Positions 51,721 to 60,474 are shown, counted from the stretch's first letter. The stretch is DNA of 64,000 nucleotides from Pseudomonadota bacterium (GCA_027487515.1 JAIYDL010000022.1:32624-96623); one strand, 5' to 3'. The notes: a model not told the origin generated them from the letters alone. A program made the numbers and translations.

Positions 51721-52089
51721 TCCACACGCCTAAAGCAGGCGGAAACGATTCAAACATCAATGACAAACATTTTGTAAAAAGTGGATGTGTCTCTGACTGT
51801 CCCCGATCTCAACTGCATCCCCCTTTTTTTAAGTCAATACCGTTCAGGGAGCCTCACGAAACAGCAACAAACAGGGGAAAGAGGATTTTAACAATCTGCG
51901 AGGATCAATTCTGCTGATCTATAATTATCAAAATGATTTCCCTGGAGACAAAGTGAAGACAGATTATTCAATAGATCATACTTTTTTGATTGAGAAGGTC
52001 ATCTATTAAGGGGCAATCGCCCAAGAACTGGGGACAGTCTGAAGCATCAACCTGCTTCAATTGGAGACTCGAGATTGCCTACAAGGACT
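51721..52089 (+). other. Gap with last remnant of the tRNA-His repeat
   Basis: This gap of 369 bases has no supported gene. At 51797-51830 GTCCCCGATCTCAACTGCATCC followed by a T run resembles the tRNA end of copy 2, without a hairpin. The rest is AT-rich and shows only short chance frames. It appears to be the far end of the array. Confidence 0.45.
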
Positions 52090-53046
52090 CTAATTCTTAT
52101 TGGCAGGAAGACGATTTATTTTTCTTGCCGCAAATTCAAAAGCCCGCGCAGCATCTAATTTCCCTGCTCCTGCCACTTTCCCTTCAAAACTTCTAACCTT
52201 CATCACCGATCCAAGGATGATTTCTTTTATCTGAGGGCCGGTCAACTTGGGATACCTTGCTTTTAGAAGAGCTGCAACTCCCGTAACAAATGCCGTCGCC
52301 TGGCTTGTGCCGGTCATGTAGGCAGATTTATTACCGATGAATGCACCTCGAATCCGGTGCCCTGGAGCTGCGATATCGACAGATCTCATTCCAAAGTTCG
52401 ACGATGAAACGATGTTCAATTGATCATCGTACCCTGCGACCGTGATGACATTGCTTAGACCATAATTGGCCGGGTACGACGGATGCCCTGGTTCATCAAT
52501 GTTCTCGCCTCTGTTCCCCGCAGCTGCGATGACAAGGATCCCCCTCTTTCTCGCCTCTTGAAGCACTTTCAGCTCTTCAAGCGTATTCCCTGAACCAGCA
52601 GATGAGTAGTTAATGAAATCAACTTTTGCATGGATGGCAAATCGTATGGCCTTTACTGTTGCTCGTATGCTTTCGTCTGCAGTCTGGTTGGCGTCATAAT
52701 ACTTCAACGGAAGAATCCGCACATCTGGATAAATTGATTTGATAATTCCAGCGATGTGCGTTCCATGCCCGTTAACATCGCTTGAAGTTGTTTTTGTGAA
52801 ATCGACAGGAGGAGCGATGTTTCTTGCTAAAAATGAATGTTGAGGATCAATGCCCGTGTCGATGACGGCAACAACGACTGGTTTATGGGTCTTGAAATTT
52901 TTCCAAGCGTCGAGGAGATTAATCGAAGCAAGTCCCTTCTCTGGATCTAGTCCCCAGCTTGCAAACCTTGAGAAAAGTAACTCGTTGTTCTGGGCATACG
53001 CCGAGAAAGTAAAAAGAAGGAGTGCGATTTTAAGAGATAAGTTCAT
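52090..53046 (-). CDS. Secreted subtilisin-like serine protease (S8)
   Basis: A protease of 318 residues with signal peptide MNLSLKIALLLFTFSAYA. The catalytic triad is Asp in VVAVIDTGID, His in NGHGTHIAGII and Ser in MTGTSQATAF; the oxyanion Asn is in AAAGNRGEN. There is little or no propeptide (about 45 residues before the Asp region) and no extra C-terminal domain. Such proteases are abundant in predatory bacteria, where they may degrade prey protein; that role is inferred. Confidence 0.93.
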   Translation of the reverse strand: MNLSLKIALLLFTFSAYAQNNELLFSRFASWGLDPEKGLASINLLDAWKNFKTHKPVVVAVIDTGIDPQHSFLARNIAPPVDFTKTTSSDVNGHGTHIAGIIKSIYPDVRILPLKYYDANQTADESIRATVKAIRFAIHAKVDFINYSSAGSGNTLEELKVLQEARKRGILVIAAAGNRGENIDEPGHPSYPANYGLSNVITVAGYDDQLNIVSSSNFGMRSVDIAAPGHRIRGAFIGNKSAYMTGTSQATAFVTGVAALLKARYPKLTGPQIKEIILGSVMKVRSFEGKVAGAGKLDAARAFEFAARKINRLPANKN

Positions 53047-53233
53047 GTCTCATCTAAAGCAACCAGGGTGCCAACAGAACCATGTCATTTTAACCACCTG
53101 GACTACAGGAAGCTTAACAGGTGTATAAGTGATGAGCTATTTTAGACGGATTGCATCGGGGTGCTGGGGAGACTAACAAGCTGCTGAGGAGTTAAAAGGG
53201 ACTAGAGGAAATTGAACCTAACGCCCAGCCTCC

Positions 53234-53821
53234 TTAATGAGGAGCTCCACCGATGCAATCTAGAAGTACTTTCAATTCTCTTGAAAACCTTTTTGAATCG
53301 ACATCGAGAGCATTCTTAGATCTCTTGGTTTCACTGTTCTTCGCAGCTGCGATTGAACTACCGTGGGTGAAATCAACCAGGATATTTAACCAGATCGTTT
53401 GCTTTGCTTTGGGGACTTTTAACGAGGAAATCAGCTCCAGAAGATATTGAGTTATTCTTTGAGTTTCATCAGGGATAGCTCCTCGCGCCTCAAAAATACT
53501 CATCGTGAGATTCGGATGTTGGATGAGTGATTTATAGTATCTCTCAAGTAGGAACTCAAGCTTGCCCCGGGTAGTCCCTGAATAATCATTGAAATCCTTT
53601 GTGACCTCACGGTAGACCCTATCAGAGACGCTCCTTAGCAGGGCTGATCGATTCGGGAAGTGATTATATAAGGCCATCGGGGTAACTTCGAGACTTAAGG
53701 CCAAGCTCCGCATCGTGAGGCCCGGTGAACCATGGGCATCAAGGAGCTGCAGAGCAGTTAGCAGAATTTTATTTTTCTCTAAGGGAGATTTGCCCTTCGG
53801 CCGTCCCAGTTTAGATTTCAT
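53234..53821 (-). CDS. TetR-family regulator downstream of the DHFR-like gene
   Basis: A protein of 195 residues from the ATG at 53821, which overlaps the previous stop as ATGA. The helix-turn-helix is in residues about 20-60 (GLTMRSLALSLEVTPMALYNHF), preceded by the basic MKSKLGRPKGKS. It forms an operon with the RibD-like reductase and probably represses it through the palindrome at 54373-54387. The ligand is unknown. Confidence 0.88.
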   Translation of the reverse strand: MKSKLGRPKGKSPLEKNKILLTALQLLDAHGSPGLTMRSLALSLEVTPMALYNHFPNRSALLRSVSDRVYREVTKDFNDYSGTTRGKLEFLLERYYKSLIQHPNLTMSIFEARGAIPDETQRITQYLLELISSLKVPKAKQTIWLNILVDFTHGSSIAAAKNSETKRSKNALDVDSKRFSRELKVLLDCIGGAPH

Positions 53822-54351
53822 TTTAACTTGTAGACGGATTGGACGAGACCGGAAGGAAAGCATGTGGTTCTCATGTGCCTTACGGGAACATCAGCATTAA
53901 GTGAACCAAACAGTGTTCGTCCGCTTCCGATGAGAACTGGAAGAACAGTAATTACTATATCGTCTATAAGATCATCTCTCAAAAAAGATTGAATCACTTG
54001 TCCTCCATCAACGTAGACTTTACTCCAACCTTCACTAGTCAAGAGATTCATGACATCTTTCGGACTCAAGTTCATCAATCGAACCTTCCCCCGGAGGTTA
54101 TCAGGAAGCGATGATTGTGAAAGGCTTTGAGATAATACCACTACTGGTTTTGTGTAGGGCCAAGTTTCAAAGCTCGTAACTTTTTCATAAGTTCCACGAC
54201 CCATGACGATTCCATCCATGCTTTCGATGAAACTCTCGTAACCAAGATCCTCTGTTGGATCACCTCGACTTAAGAGCCAATCTATCCCTCCGTCTTTTCT
54301 AGATATGTACCCATCAAGACTTGTGGCAATAAAGACGTGGCCGGAAATCAT
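53818..54351 (-). CDS. RibD C-terminal/DHFR-like reductase
   Basis: A protein of 177 residues from the ATG at 54351 (GGGG upstream); a TTG four codons earlier is less likely. It matches the small dihydrofolate reductase-like family: VFIATSLDGYIS, DGIVMGRGTYE, VYVDGGQVIQSFL, IVITVLPVLIGSGRTLF. These bind NADPH; most have no proven reaction. It shares an operon with its TetR regulator. Confidence 0.88.
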   Translation of the reverse strand: MISGHVFIATSLDGYISRKDGGIDWLLSRGDPTEDLGYESFIESMDGIVMGRGTYEKVTSFETWPYTKPVVVLSQSLSQSSLPDNLRGKVRLMNLSPKDVMNLLTSEGWSKVYVDGGQVIQSFLRDDLIDDIVITVLPVLIGSGRTLFGSLNADVPVRHMRTTCFPSGLVQSVYKLK

Positions 54352-54372
54352 GGAGCACCCCAAAAATTTAAT

Positions 54373-54387
54373 ATATACAATGTATAT
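54373..54387. promoter_or_regulatory. Palindromic operator before the DHFR-TetR operon
   Basis: ATATACA, A, TGTATAT is a perfect 15-base inverted repeat 21 bases upstream of the reductase ATG. Its core TACAATGTA is of the kind bound by TetR proteins, and it lies where the promoter should be. Confidence 0.65.
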
Positions 54388-54492
54388 TTAAATGAATGGT
54401 CTGTCTATCCATTGACTGCAGGATGCAAGTTCGAAAACTTGAACTTTAGCGAGGACGTTTGCTTTCGCGTAGAATCATTAGCAAGAGATCTC

Positions 54493-54819
54493 TTAGCCGA
54501 TTCTCAGCGATTGGATCAAGTCCGTCTTTACAACAAAGTGGTAGTTTAAAACGACGGGACTGCCGGGGAAATTTCCAGAAACCTTTGCGCTTAAACGCAT
54601 GCTAGTGTTATTTCCCTCGAAACCTAGAGGCTCTGATTTAAAATCGTACTTGCTCCTGGTGCTCACGAGCCAATCTCCAATGTCCGTGTGACCTGTATGA
54701 GTCTCGCCTTCATCGTGCACTACTGCATCCCGTGAAAAGCAAGAGATCATAGTATCTAACTCACCATTGTTTGAAGCTTGAACATACGTTTCGATGATTT
54801 TTGGCAGTGAAAGTTTCAT
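54493..54819 (-). CDS. SnoaL/NTF2-like protein
   Basis: A protein of 108 residues with the SnoaL-like pattern: IIETYVQASNNGELDTMISCF, DAVVHDEGETHTG and a C-terminal strand VVLNYHFVVK. The fold forms a cone-shaped pocket used by isomerases, hydrolases or as a binding protein. It begins 14 bases after the SDR gene and is co-transcribed with it, an arrangement common in small detoxification operons. Confidence 0.82.
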   Translation of the reverse strand: MKLSLPKIIETYVQASNNGELDTMISCFSRDAVVHDEGETHTGHTDIGDWLVSTRSKYDFKSEPLGFEGNNTSMRLSAKVSGNFPGSPVVLNYHFVVKTDLIQSLRIG

Positions 54820-54833
54820 GACTATGTCCTGTG

Positions 54834-55631
54834 TTAAATTGTGGGAATTGTTCCACCGTCGATGATGTACTCATGCCCGGTGATGGCTTCTGCTCGATCT
54901 GATGAAAGGAAGGATACAAGTTCTGCGACTTCTGCGGGCCATGCTGGGCGACCAATCGGGATTCCACCAAGGGCATCCATGACACTTTTTGTCGCTTCTT
55001 TGATTGAAACGTTGTTCGTTGTGGAGATTCTTTCCATCATGGCATTAGAGGCTTCGGTGGCGACCCAGCCGGGTGAGACAACATTGACGCGGATCCCTTC
55101 GGGACTGATTTCTTTTGAGAGACCTTTGCTGTAATTTGCTAGAGCTGCTTTGGCGGCGGCGTAGGCCAGGGTTGAGTCGTGTAAGGGTAACGATCGCTGG
55201 ATGCTGGAGATATGGACAATCGAACCCTTCTGCTGCTTAAGCATCTCTGGGACAAGTAAACGATCAATGCGGACTGCGGGGAGAAGATTAAGATTTAAAG
55301 CTTGTGACCAGTCCTCCTCAGTCTGGGCCAGGAATCCTCCGGCGGGTGAACTTGAGCCACCGGCCACGTGGACGATGATATCAATCCCTCCTAACTGCGA
55401 GAGAGTCCTTTTAGCAACATGCCTCGTGCCCTCAGGGGTTGTGAGATCGGCTTCTATGAAAATAACTTCTCTTGGTAAGTCATCGCTAGAACTCCGTGCA
55501 GTCGTCACGACTCTCGCCCCAGAGAGGGCAAACTTTGTAACGATGGCCAACCCTTGGCCTTTCGTACCACCAGTGACTAGTACACGTTTTCCTAAAAACT
55601 CTGTTGAATCAACTTTGAATGGATAGTTCAT
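54834..55631 (-). CDS. SDR-family oxidoreductase
   Basis: An enzyme of 265 residues from the ATG at 55631, decided by AAGGTGG upstream. Cofactor motif VTGGTKGQGLA, NNAG-equivalent VHVAGGSS, the Ser in HISSIQRS and YAAAKAAL with catalytic Tyr and Lys, and a C-terminal GHEYIIDGG are all present. It is a classical short-chain dehydrogenase of unknown substrate. A divergent TetR gene and two matching 24-base palindromes lie upstream, so it is probably derepressed by a ligand of that regulator. Confidence 0.92.
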   Translation of the reverse strand: MNYPFKVDSTEFLGKRVLVTGGTKGQGLAIVTKFALSGARVVTTARSSSDDLPREVIFIEADLTTPEGTRHVAKRTLSQLGGIDIIVHVAGGSSSPAGGFLAQTEEDWSQALNLNLLPAVRIDRLLVPEMLKQQKGSIVHISSIQRSLPLHDSTLAYAAAKAALANYSKGLSKEISPEGIRVNVVSPGWVATEASNAMMERISTTNNVSIKEATKSVMDALGGIPIGRPAWPAEVAELVSFLSSDRAEAITGHEYIIDGGTIPTI

Positions 55632-55651
55632 CGAGACCACCTTTTTTGATA

Positions 55652-55675
55652 TTTTAATACATTTCTGCATTAAAA
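55652..55675. promoter_or_regulatory. TetR operator 1 in the SDR-tetR intergenic region
   Basis: A 24-base near-perfect inverted repeat with half sites TTTTAATACA and TGCATTAAAA. It lies 20 bases before the SDR start and would cover its promoter. Confidence 0.75.
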
Positions 55676-55734
55676 ACAACACCCATCACAAAAGCTATTG
55701 CAAGTGCTCGAGATTACCATGCATTCAAGCCTTG

Positions 55735-55758
55735 TTTTAATGCCATTTTGTATTAAAA
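55735..55758. promoter_or_regulatory. TetR operator 2 in the SDR-tetR intergenic region
   Basis: A second 24-base site with half sites TTTTAATGCC and TGTATTAAAA, the same length and ends as operator 1. It overlaps the TAAAAT -10 (55754-55759) of the tetR gene, which lies six bases before the ATG. This fits autorepression. Confidence 0.75.
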
Positions 55759-55765
55759 TTTATCC

Positions 55766-56377
55766 ATGAAGACGAAAAAAGGTGAAAAAGAAAAGCTGAG
55801 GCAAACCATACTAGAGAAGGCCATCATGTACCTAAAACGAAATGGCCGTGGAGGAACTGGCACGAATGAAATTATGAGTTACATGGGGTTAACTCGCGGA
55901 GCTTTGTATAGTCACTTCAAATCAACGGATGATCTTTTCGCGAACGCCGTTTGTCAGGACCTGAAAAAATTGGAAGAGTCCCTCGCCCATCGATTTCTCA
56001 TGGATCGACAAGAGGCCTTGGAAAACATTATCAAAGACCACCTTTCGGAGAAAAGTCTTACCGATGTTGAAAGTGGATGTGCGTTCACGTCCCTTAGCAG
56101 TGACATGCAGAGAAGCAAGGCGGCACACCGGGGTTCTTACGAGGTTTACATGAACCGTATCTACGAGCTGATAGCGACTGCGATGCATGACCAATTTCCG
56201 GACGATCCGAAAGAAGAGAGCTACCAAAAAGCCCTTAACTTTTACTCGAGCCTTGTTGGAACTCTTTCGATGGCAAGAACCATGAAAGATAAGAAGAAAG
56301 CGCTGGAAATTTTAAAAGCGGGCCGGGACATGCTCATTAAAACATATACCAACCGGTCAGTTGATCAGCGGAGATGA
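55766..56377 (+). CDS. TetR/AcrR-family regulator divergent from the SDR operon
   Basis: A protein of 203 residues. The helix-turn-helix is in about residues 12-55 (GRGGTGTNEIMSYMGLTRGA, LYSHFKSTDDLF). It is divergent from the SDR/SnoaL operon, and two identical-length palindromes sit in the 134 bases between. The C-terminal ligand domain has Cys in ESGCAFTSLS, a pattern of TetR_C_16-like or electrophile-sensing repressors. The start lacks a ribosome site and has the leaderless layout. Confidence 0.9.
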   Translation: MKTKKGEKEKLRQTILEKAIMYLKRNGRGGTGTNEIMSYMGLTRGALYSHFKSTDDLFANAVCQDLKKLEESLAHRFLMDRQEALENIIKDHLSEKSLTDVESGCAFTSLSSDMQRSKAAHRGSYEVYMNRIYELIATAMHDQFPDDPKEESYQKALNFYSSLVGTLSMARTMKDKKKALEILKAGRDMLIKTYTNRSVDQRR

Positions 56378-56484
56378 TTCCAGAGACGTACTGCAGTCAG
56401 AGCTTCTCTGGCGTTGTGGGAGCTTTGAATGATCTGGGCTGTGAGAATTGATCTTCTAGCCTTTTATAAGTCGAAGAGAATTCG

Positions 56485-56490
56485 TATGAT
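56485..56490 (+). promoter_or_regulatory. -10 box TATGAT, leaderless start of the epimerase-like gene
   Basis: TATGAT, AGTTCC, ATG are consecutive, and there is no ribosome site before the ATG at 56497. Confidence 0.5.
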
Positions 56491-56496
56491 AGTTCC

Positions 56497-57345
56497 ATGA
56501 GAATCCTTATGATCGGCGGGACCCGATTTTTCGGTAAACGCTATGTCGAGCTGATGCTCAAAGAAGGGCACACTGTGACTTTGCTCACGAGGGGTCTCAG
56601 TGTCGATTCCTTCGGCACCAGGGTATCTCGACTCACCGCCGATCGCACTGACTCCCTGCAGTTCCGGAATGCAATCAGGTCAGACTACGATCTGGTCGTT
56701 GATAACATCCTCATGAACGCACAAGAGGCGAAGAGTGCGGTCGAAGTCCTAGGGAATCGCACCAATCATTACATCATGACTTCAACTATTTCTGTCTATG
56801 ACCCAAGGCCCGGACCTTTAATGGAGATCGATTTCGAGGCCCTGATTCCGCACCCAGGGGAGACCTATCAGCACGGGAAGCGGTCAGCTGAGCATGCTCT
56901 CGCTGAAGCAGCGTTCGGGGTAAGTATCCTGCGGATTCCCGTTGTTGTCGGACCAGACGATTACACTCAACGACTGTTGACTCACGTCCGGGCGGTGAAG
57001 ATGAAAAAAAAACTATACTTTCCCAATCCGGATGCCACATTCTCCTTCCTTCATGCGCAGGATGCTGCTCGCGCCCTGAGTTGGTTGTCTGAAGCGAAGC
57101 CCTGCGGAGTCTATAATGTTGCGGCACCTCATCCCTGGACCCTAAGAGAACTCATGGATCGGATTGGAAAGATCACAGGCCAGAGCTTCGAGTTCGGAGG
57201 TCCAGCCGATGGCCCATCCCCGTTTGGAGTGACCCAGGATTATTACTTGGACATCACAAAAGCTGAGAAAGCTGGATTCAGGGTGGATGGTTTAGAGAAA
57301 TGGATGCCAGGGCTCATTGAAGAGCTTGCCAAAAGAGTTGTATGA
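56497..57345 (+). CDS. NAD-dependent epimerase/dehydratase-family protein
   Basis: A protein of 282 residues of the extended SDR type. The N-terminal nucleotide motif is MIGGTRFFGKRYVE; the usual YxxxK is seen as YQHGKRSAEHAL. IPVVVGPDDYTQRLL and a C-terminal GVTQDYYLDITKAEKAGF follow. Similar proteins are often annotated as sugar epimerases or as chloroplast RNA-binding-like SDRs; the substrate is not clear. The acyltransferase gene follows after 7 bases. Confidence 0.82.
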   Translation: MRILMIGGTRFFGKRYVELMLKEGHTVTLLTRGLSVDSFGTRVSRLTADRTDSLQFRNAIRSDYDLVVDNILMNAQEAKSAVEVLGNRTNHYIMTSTISVYDPRPGPLMEIDFEALIPHPGETYQHGKRSAEHALAEAAFGVSILRIPVVVGPDDYTQRLLTHVRAVKMKKKLYFPNPDATFSFLHAQDAARALSWLSEAKPCGVYNVAAPHPWTLRELMDRIGKITGQSFEFGGPADGPSPFGVTQDYYLDITKAEKAGFRVDGLEKWMPGLIEELAKRVV

Positions 57346-57352
57346 TACCGGG

Positions 57353-58135
57353 ATGAACCAACCCGTGGGCTTTCACTTTCTTCAGAAGTTAATCTATCGT
57401 TGGTCAAAATGGTACTTCCGAGCAGAAATCAAAGGCCTTGAGAACATTCCCACCGGACCCTGTTTGTTCGTTGGTAATCACAATGCGATTGCGGCGCTGA
57501 GCCCAGAGATTTGGATCTTCGGCTCCGCTTACTTCGAGTCGAGGAACTCTCTAAAAGTTCTAGGACATGACCTCGCCCTCAAGGTTCCCGGAATTTCGTA
57601 TCTTGCGAAGAAGTACCTCAAGTACATTCCGAACAATCATGAGAGTGCGAAGAAATCCCTTCGCGAAGGCTCGCAGGTCTTAGTTTTTCCCGGAGGAGGG
57701 TGGGAATCTTGTCGACCCTCCAGCTTAAGAGACCAAATCGATTTTAAGCATCGCTCGGGATTCATAAAGCTCGCTCGAGAAGCTGAGGTTCCGATTGTGC
57801 CTCTAGTAACGACCGGAGGACACGATGGAGTTTACATCTGGAAGCGCGGTGGCAGGATAGCAAACGCGTTGAAGTTTAACCGGATCTTTCGCATTGATAC
57901 CTTTCCGATTGGGATAAGCTTGCCCTGCGTCCTCCACCTTGGTCCATTTATGCCCTTTTTTCCGCTTCCAAGGAAAGTGATCCTGGAAGTCATGGCCCCG
58001 GTCAAGGCCGAGGATTTACGCCACGGGGATGATAAGGAGAAGGCTACCGATCTCATCCTATCCATGCAGAAAACCATGGATAGGAACGTCAAACTTCTTC
58101 CTCGAGCACTGTCGGACTCCCGGGCGAAAGTCTAG
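57353..58135 (+). CDS. Lysophospholipid acyltransferase-family protein
   Basis: A protein of 260 residues from the ATG at 57353. It has the PlsC/DGAT-like elements CLFVGNHNAIAAL, then LVFPGGGWESCR and VPIVPLVTTGGHDG. The HX4D motif is altered: His is present but the Asp five residues later is Ala, as read in the sequence. Loss of that Asp would be expected to impair catalysis in PlsC enzymes, although some MGAT/DGAT-like branches differ. It probably acts at the inner membrane on lipid. It follows the epimerase-like gene in an operon. Confidence 0.78.
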   Translation: MNQPVGFHFLQKLIYRWSKWYFRAEIKGLENIPTGPCLFVGNHNAIAALSPEIWIFGSAYFESRNSLKVLGHDLALKVPGISYLAKKYLKYIPNNHESAKKSLREGSQVLVFPGGGWESCRPSSLRDQIDFKHRSGFIKLAREAEVPIVPLVTTGGHDGVYIWKRGGRIANALKFNRIFRIDTFPIGISLPCVLHLGPFMPFFPLPRKVILEVMAPVKAEDLRHGDDKEKATDLILSMQKTMDRNVKLLPRALSDSRAKV

Positions 58136-58137
58136 TC

Positions 58138-58743
58138 TTAGATTGAAATCGGAAAGCTCACACTGACGATAAACGATCGATTTGTGGAATCGACATTCTT
58201 CGTAGTTCCGGAGAAGAAGCCTGCATCCTGAAGTTCCGTTTCTGCGTATTCAAGTTGTTGGTACTCGAGGTTTAGACTGACTGCGGAAAGTTTGATCCCG
58301 GCGCCTACTCTGTACCCGGAGGCATCTTTGAATTTCAAGTCAATGCCTTGATCTTTCTCAAGATCCATTTCTCCGCCCATGATGTATCCGCCCCAAACTC
58401 TTATCCCTAAGTCAGTCGGCATCTGTATTCCGACGACAGGGCCGAAGTTGTAGGAAGTCCCGCGAGTCTTAATGTCAGTGTCGTCGTTTTCATAGGTCGG
58501 CATGGAGTATCGGCCGTCGACTCCAAGAAAGACGACTTCAGCGACGTGGAGACCTAAGCGCGCCCCAAGGCCAAAGCCGCTGATGTCACTCGTTGAAGAA
58601 TTTACTGGTGCCGGGAAATCGACGTCACTCGTTCCGGATTCGTAAGTCAGCATGGGTTCCACAAAGATGCCACCATTGTTGTCTGCGTAGGCAGAGACTG
58701 ATGTGAGAAGCGCCAGGCCAATCGTTAAATTCAAGTTTTTCAC
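58138..58743 (-). CDS. Outer-membrane beta-barrel protein
   Basis: A protein of 201 residues with a GTG start behind GAGG. The signal peptide is MKNLNLTIGLALLTSVSAYA. Eight or so amphipathic strands end in FIVSVSFPISI, typical of small OmpA/OmpW-like barrels. No specific function. Its stop lies 2 bases from the end of the convergent acyltransferase gene. Confidence 0.75.
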   Translation of the reverse strand: MKNLNLTIGLALLTSVSAYADNNGGIFVEPMLTYESGTSDVDFPAPVNSSTSDISGFGLGARLGLHVAEVVFLGVDGRYSMPTYENDDTDIKTRGTSYNFGPVVGIQMPTDLGIRVWGGYIMGGEMDLEKDQGIDLKFKDASGYRVGAGIKLSAVSLNLEYQQLEYAETELQDAGFFSGTTKNVDSTNRSFIVSVSFPISI

Positions 58744-58875
58744 AGTACCTCATTTGTTAGATGTCTTTAGGGTGAGTATGCCCGTCTGACCTGGAGAAAG
58801 CATGGCTGGTTGATCTAGAGATTGTGTAGTTAAAATCACATACCCCAATCGATGGTTTTAGGGATAACATGTGTC

Positions 58876-60474
58876 ATGAAAAGAATGCATACCTGGAAAA
58901 TGAAAGTCCTTGTGGTCGATGATTACCCTGAGAACATTCACACGCTGAATAAACTCATCGCTGACGACGACATCGAGATCCACTCGTACTTGCACGCAGA
59001 AGATGCGATCCGCGCGTGCCAGGGAATCACGGATTACTGCCTCGCGATCATCGACATGCAAATGCCGGAGATGAGCGGAATCGAACTTTCTAAACGCATC
59101 CGACAAAACGCGAATTATCAGAATCTTCCGATGATTTTCTTAACGGATCAGCAGAACAATGATCAGATCCTCGATGGGCACTTAACCGAAGCCGTGGATT
59201 TCTTATTTAAACCCTTGAATCCCTCGATCGTTCGCAGCAAGGTCCGGATGTTCGTCGATTGGCAGAAGCAGAGGATTCTGACGCAGCTCCAGGTTGAGGA
59301 ACTTCAGAACCTGAGCATCGCTGCAGAAGCGGCGACTCTCTCGAAGTCGCAGTTTCTGGCGAACATGTCGCATGAAATTAGAACACCGCTTGCGGCCGTC
59401 ATGGGATTTGCGGATCTCATCGCCAGAGGCGCGGTTCCGGAAGATGAAATAGATGAGTGCGCTGACTCAATCCGGAGGAACGGGAATCTACTCCTAAGAC
59501 TGATTGATGACATCTTGGATCTTTCAAAGATCGAAGCCCATCATCTCGAGATGGAAATGCAGAATTATTCACTGAAAGATATCTTAAGGGACATCGAATC
59601 AACTCTTGCCTTCAAGGCGCGGGAGAAGTCGATCACGCTTGTCTTTAACTGGCCCGCGTTTGTGCAGGAAGGTTACATCTTTGACCCGCTGAGGATGAAG
59701 CAGATTCTCCTCAACATCATCGGAAACGCCATCAAGTTCACGAATAAAGGAGAAGTTTCAGTAGACGTCGCTCTGTCGACTGCCGATGACAAGCATGACC
59801 TTTTAAAAATTGCCGTTACCAACATGGGGCCACCCATCACGGTGGATCAAGCCGCTCGATTGTTTCAGCCTTTTTCTCAAGCGGAAGCGTCGGTGAAACG
59901 ACGATACGGTGGATCGGGCCTGGGACTGGTGATCTCAAGACAGCTCGCCCGCGCCATGAACGGAGACGTTGTGCTGGTGGAATCTAACGAGAAGAATGGA
60001 ACTCGGTTTGAAATTACAGCGACGCTAGAGAAGTCATTAGACCAGGGAATGGACATCATTGCTCTTCGGAAAATGACCCTGGAAGCTAACGAGCTAAACG
60101 CCAAGTTTAATGGAAAACGCATTCTGGCCGTGGATGATGCCCGAGACAATCTGGTGCTGCTGGAAATGTACCTCAGAGGATCAGAGTGTACGCTGACCTT
60201 CGCTCGAGATGGGCTAGAAGCTTTAGAACTCGCACGGAATAATAAATTTGATATCATCCTCATGGATATCCAGATGCCAAAGATGGATGGGTTCGAAGCG
60301 ACCGCCGAAATCAGGAGGACAGGATACAAGCGACCCATTATTGCGCTCACGGCCTACACGACAAAGATCGAGTACGATCGGTGTATCAATGCCGGTTGTA
60401 CCAACGTCCTGATTAAGCCCTACAGCAAGAACAACCTCATGAAAGCTCTCATGCATTACTTAGATGAGAGGTAA
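58876..60474 (+). CDS. Hybrid histidine kinase, REC-HisKA-HATPase-REC
   Basis: A protein of 532 residues from the ATG at 58876; an ATG eight codons later is also possible. The order is receiver (VLVVDDYPENIH, Asp in AIIDMQMPE, Lys in LFKPLN), HisKA with His in ANMSHEIRTPLAAV at about residue 166, HATPase (IIGNAIKFTNKG, YGGSGLGLVISRQLA), and a second receiver (ILAVDDARDN, ILMDIQMPKMDG, LIKPYSK). There is no sensor or membrane segment, so it is cytoplasmic and probably takes input through its first receiver. An Hpt protein gene lies tail to tail with it, and a response regulator gene follows. Confidence 0.93.
   Translation: MKRMHTWKMKVLVVDDYPENIHTLNKLIADDDIEIHSYLHAEDAIRACQGITDYCLAIIDMQMPEMSGIELSKRIRQNANYQNLPMIFLTDQQNNDQILDGHLTEAVDFLFKPLNPSIVRSKVRMFVDWQKQRILTQLQVEELQNLSIAAEAATLSKSQFLANMSHEIRTPLAAVMGFADLIARGAVPEDEIDECADSIRRNGNLLLRLIDDILDLSKIEAHHLEMEMQNYSLKDILRDIESTLAFKAREKSITLVFNWPAFVQEGYIFDPLRMKQILLNIIGNAIKFTNKGEVSVDVALSTADDKHDLLKIAVTNMGPPITVDQAARLFQPFSQAEASVKRRYGGSGLGLVISRQLARAMNGDVVLVESNEKNGTRFEITATLEKSLDQGMDIIALRKMTLEANELNAKFNGKRILAVDDARDNLVLLEMYLRGSECTLTFARDGLEALELARNNKFDIILMDIQMPKMDGFEATAEIRRTGYKRPIIALTAYTTKIEYDRCINAGCTNVLIKPYSKNNLMKALMHYLDER

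Noticed and set aside
42972..51830. Classical integron (IntI with attC cassettes)
   Set aside because: No IntI-like recombinase is present and the repeats contain tRNA-His sequence and a terminator hairpin rather than attC simple sites. Described instead as tRNA-anchored cassettes.
54337..54549. Open frame of 70 codons on the plus strand between the DHFR-like and SnoaL genes
   Set aside because: It overlaps the start of the reductase gene, the operator palindrome and the end of the SnoaL gene; no ribosome site or motif.
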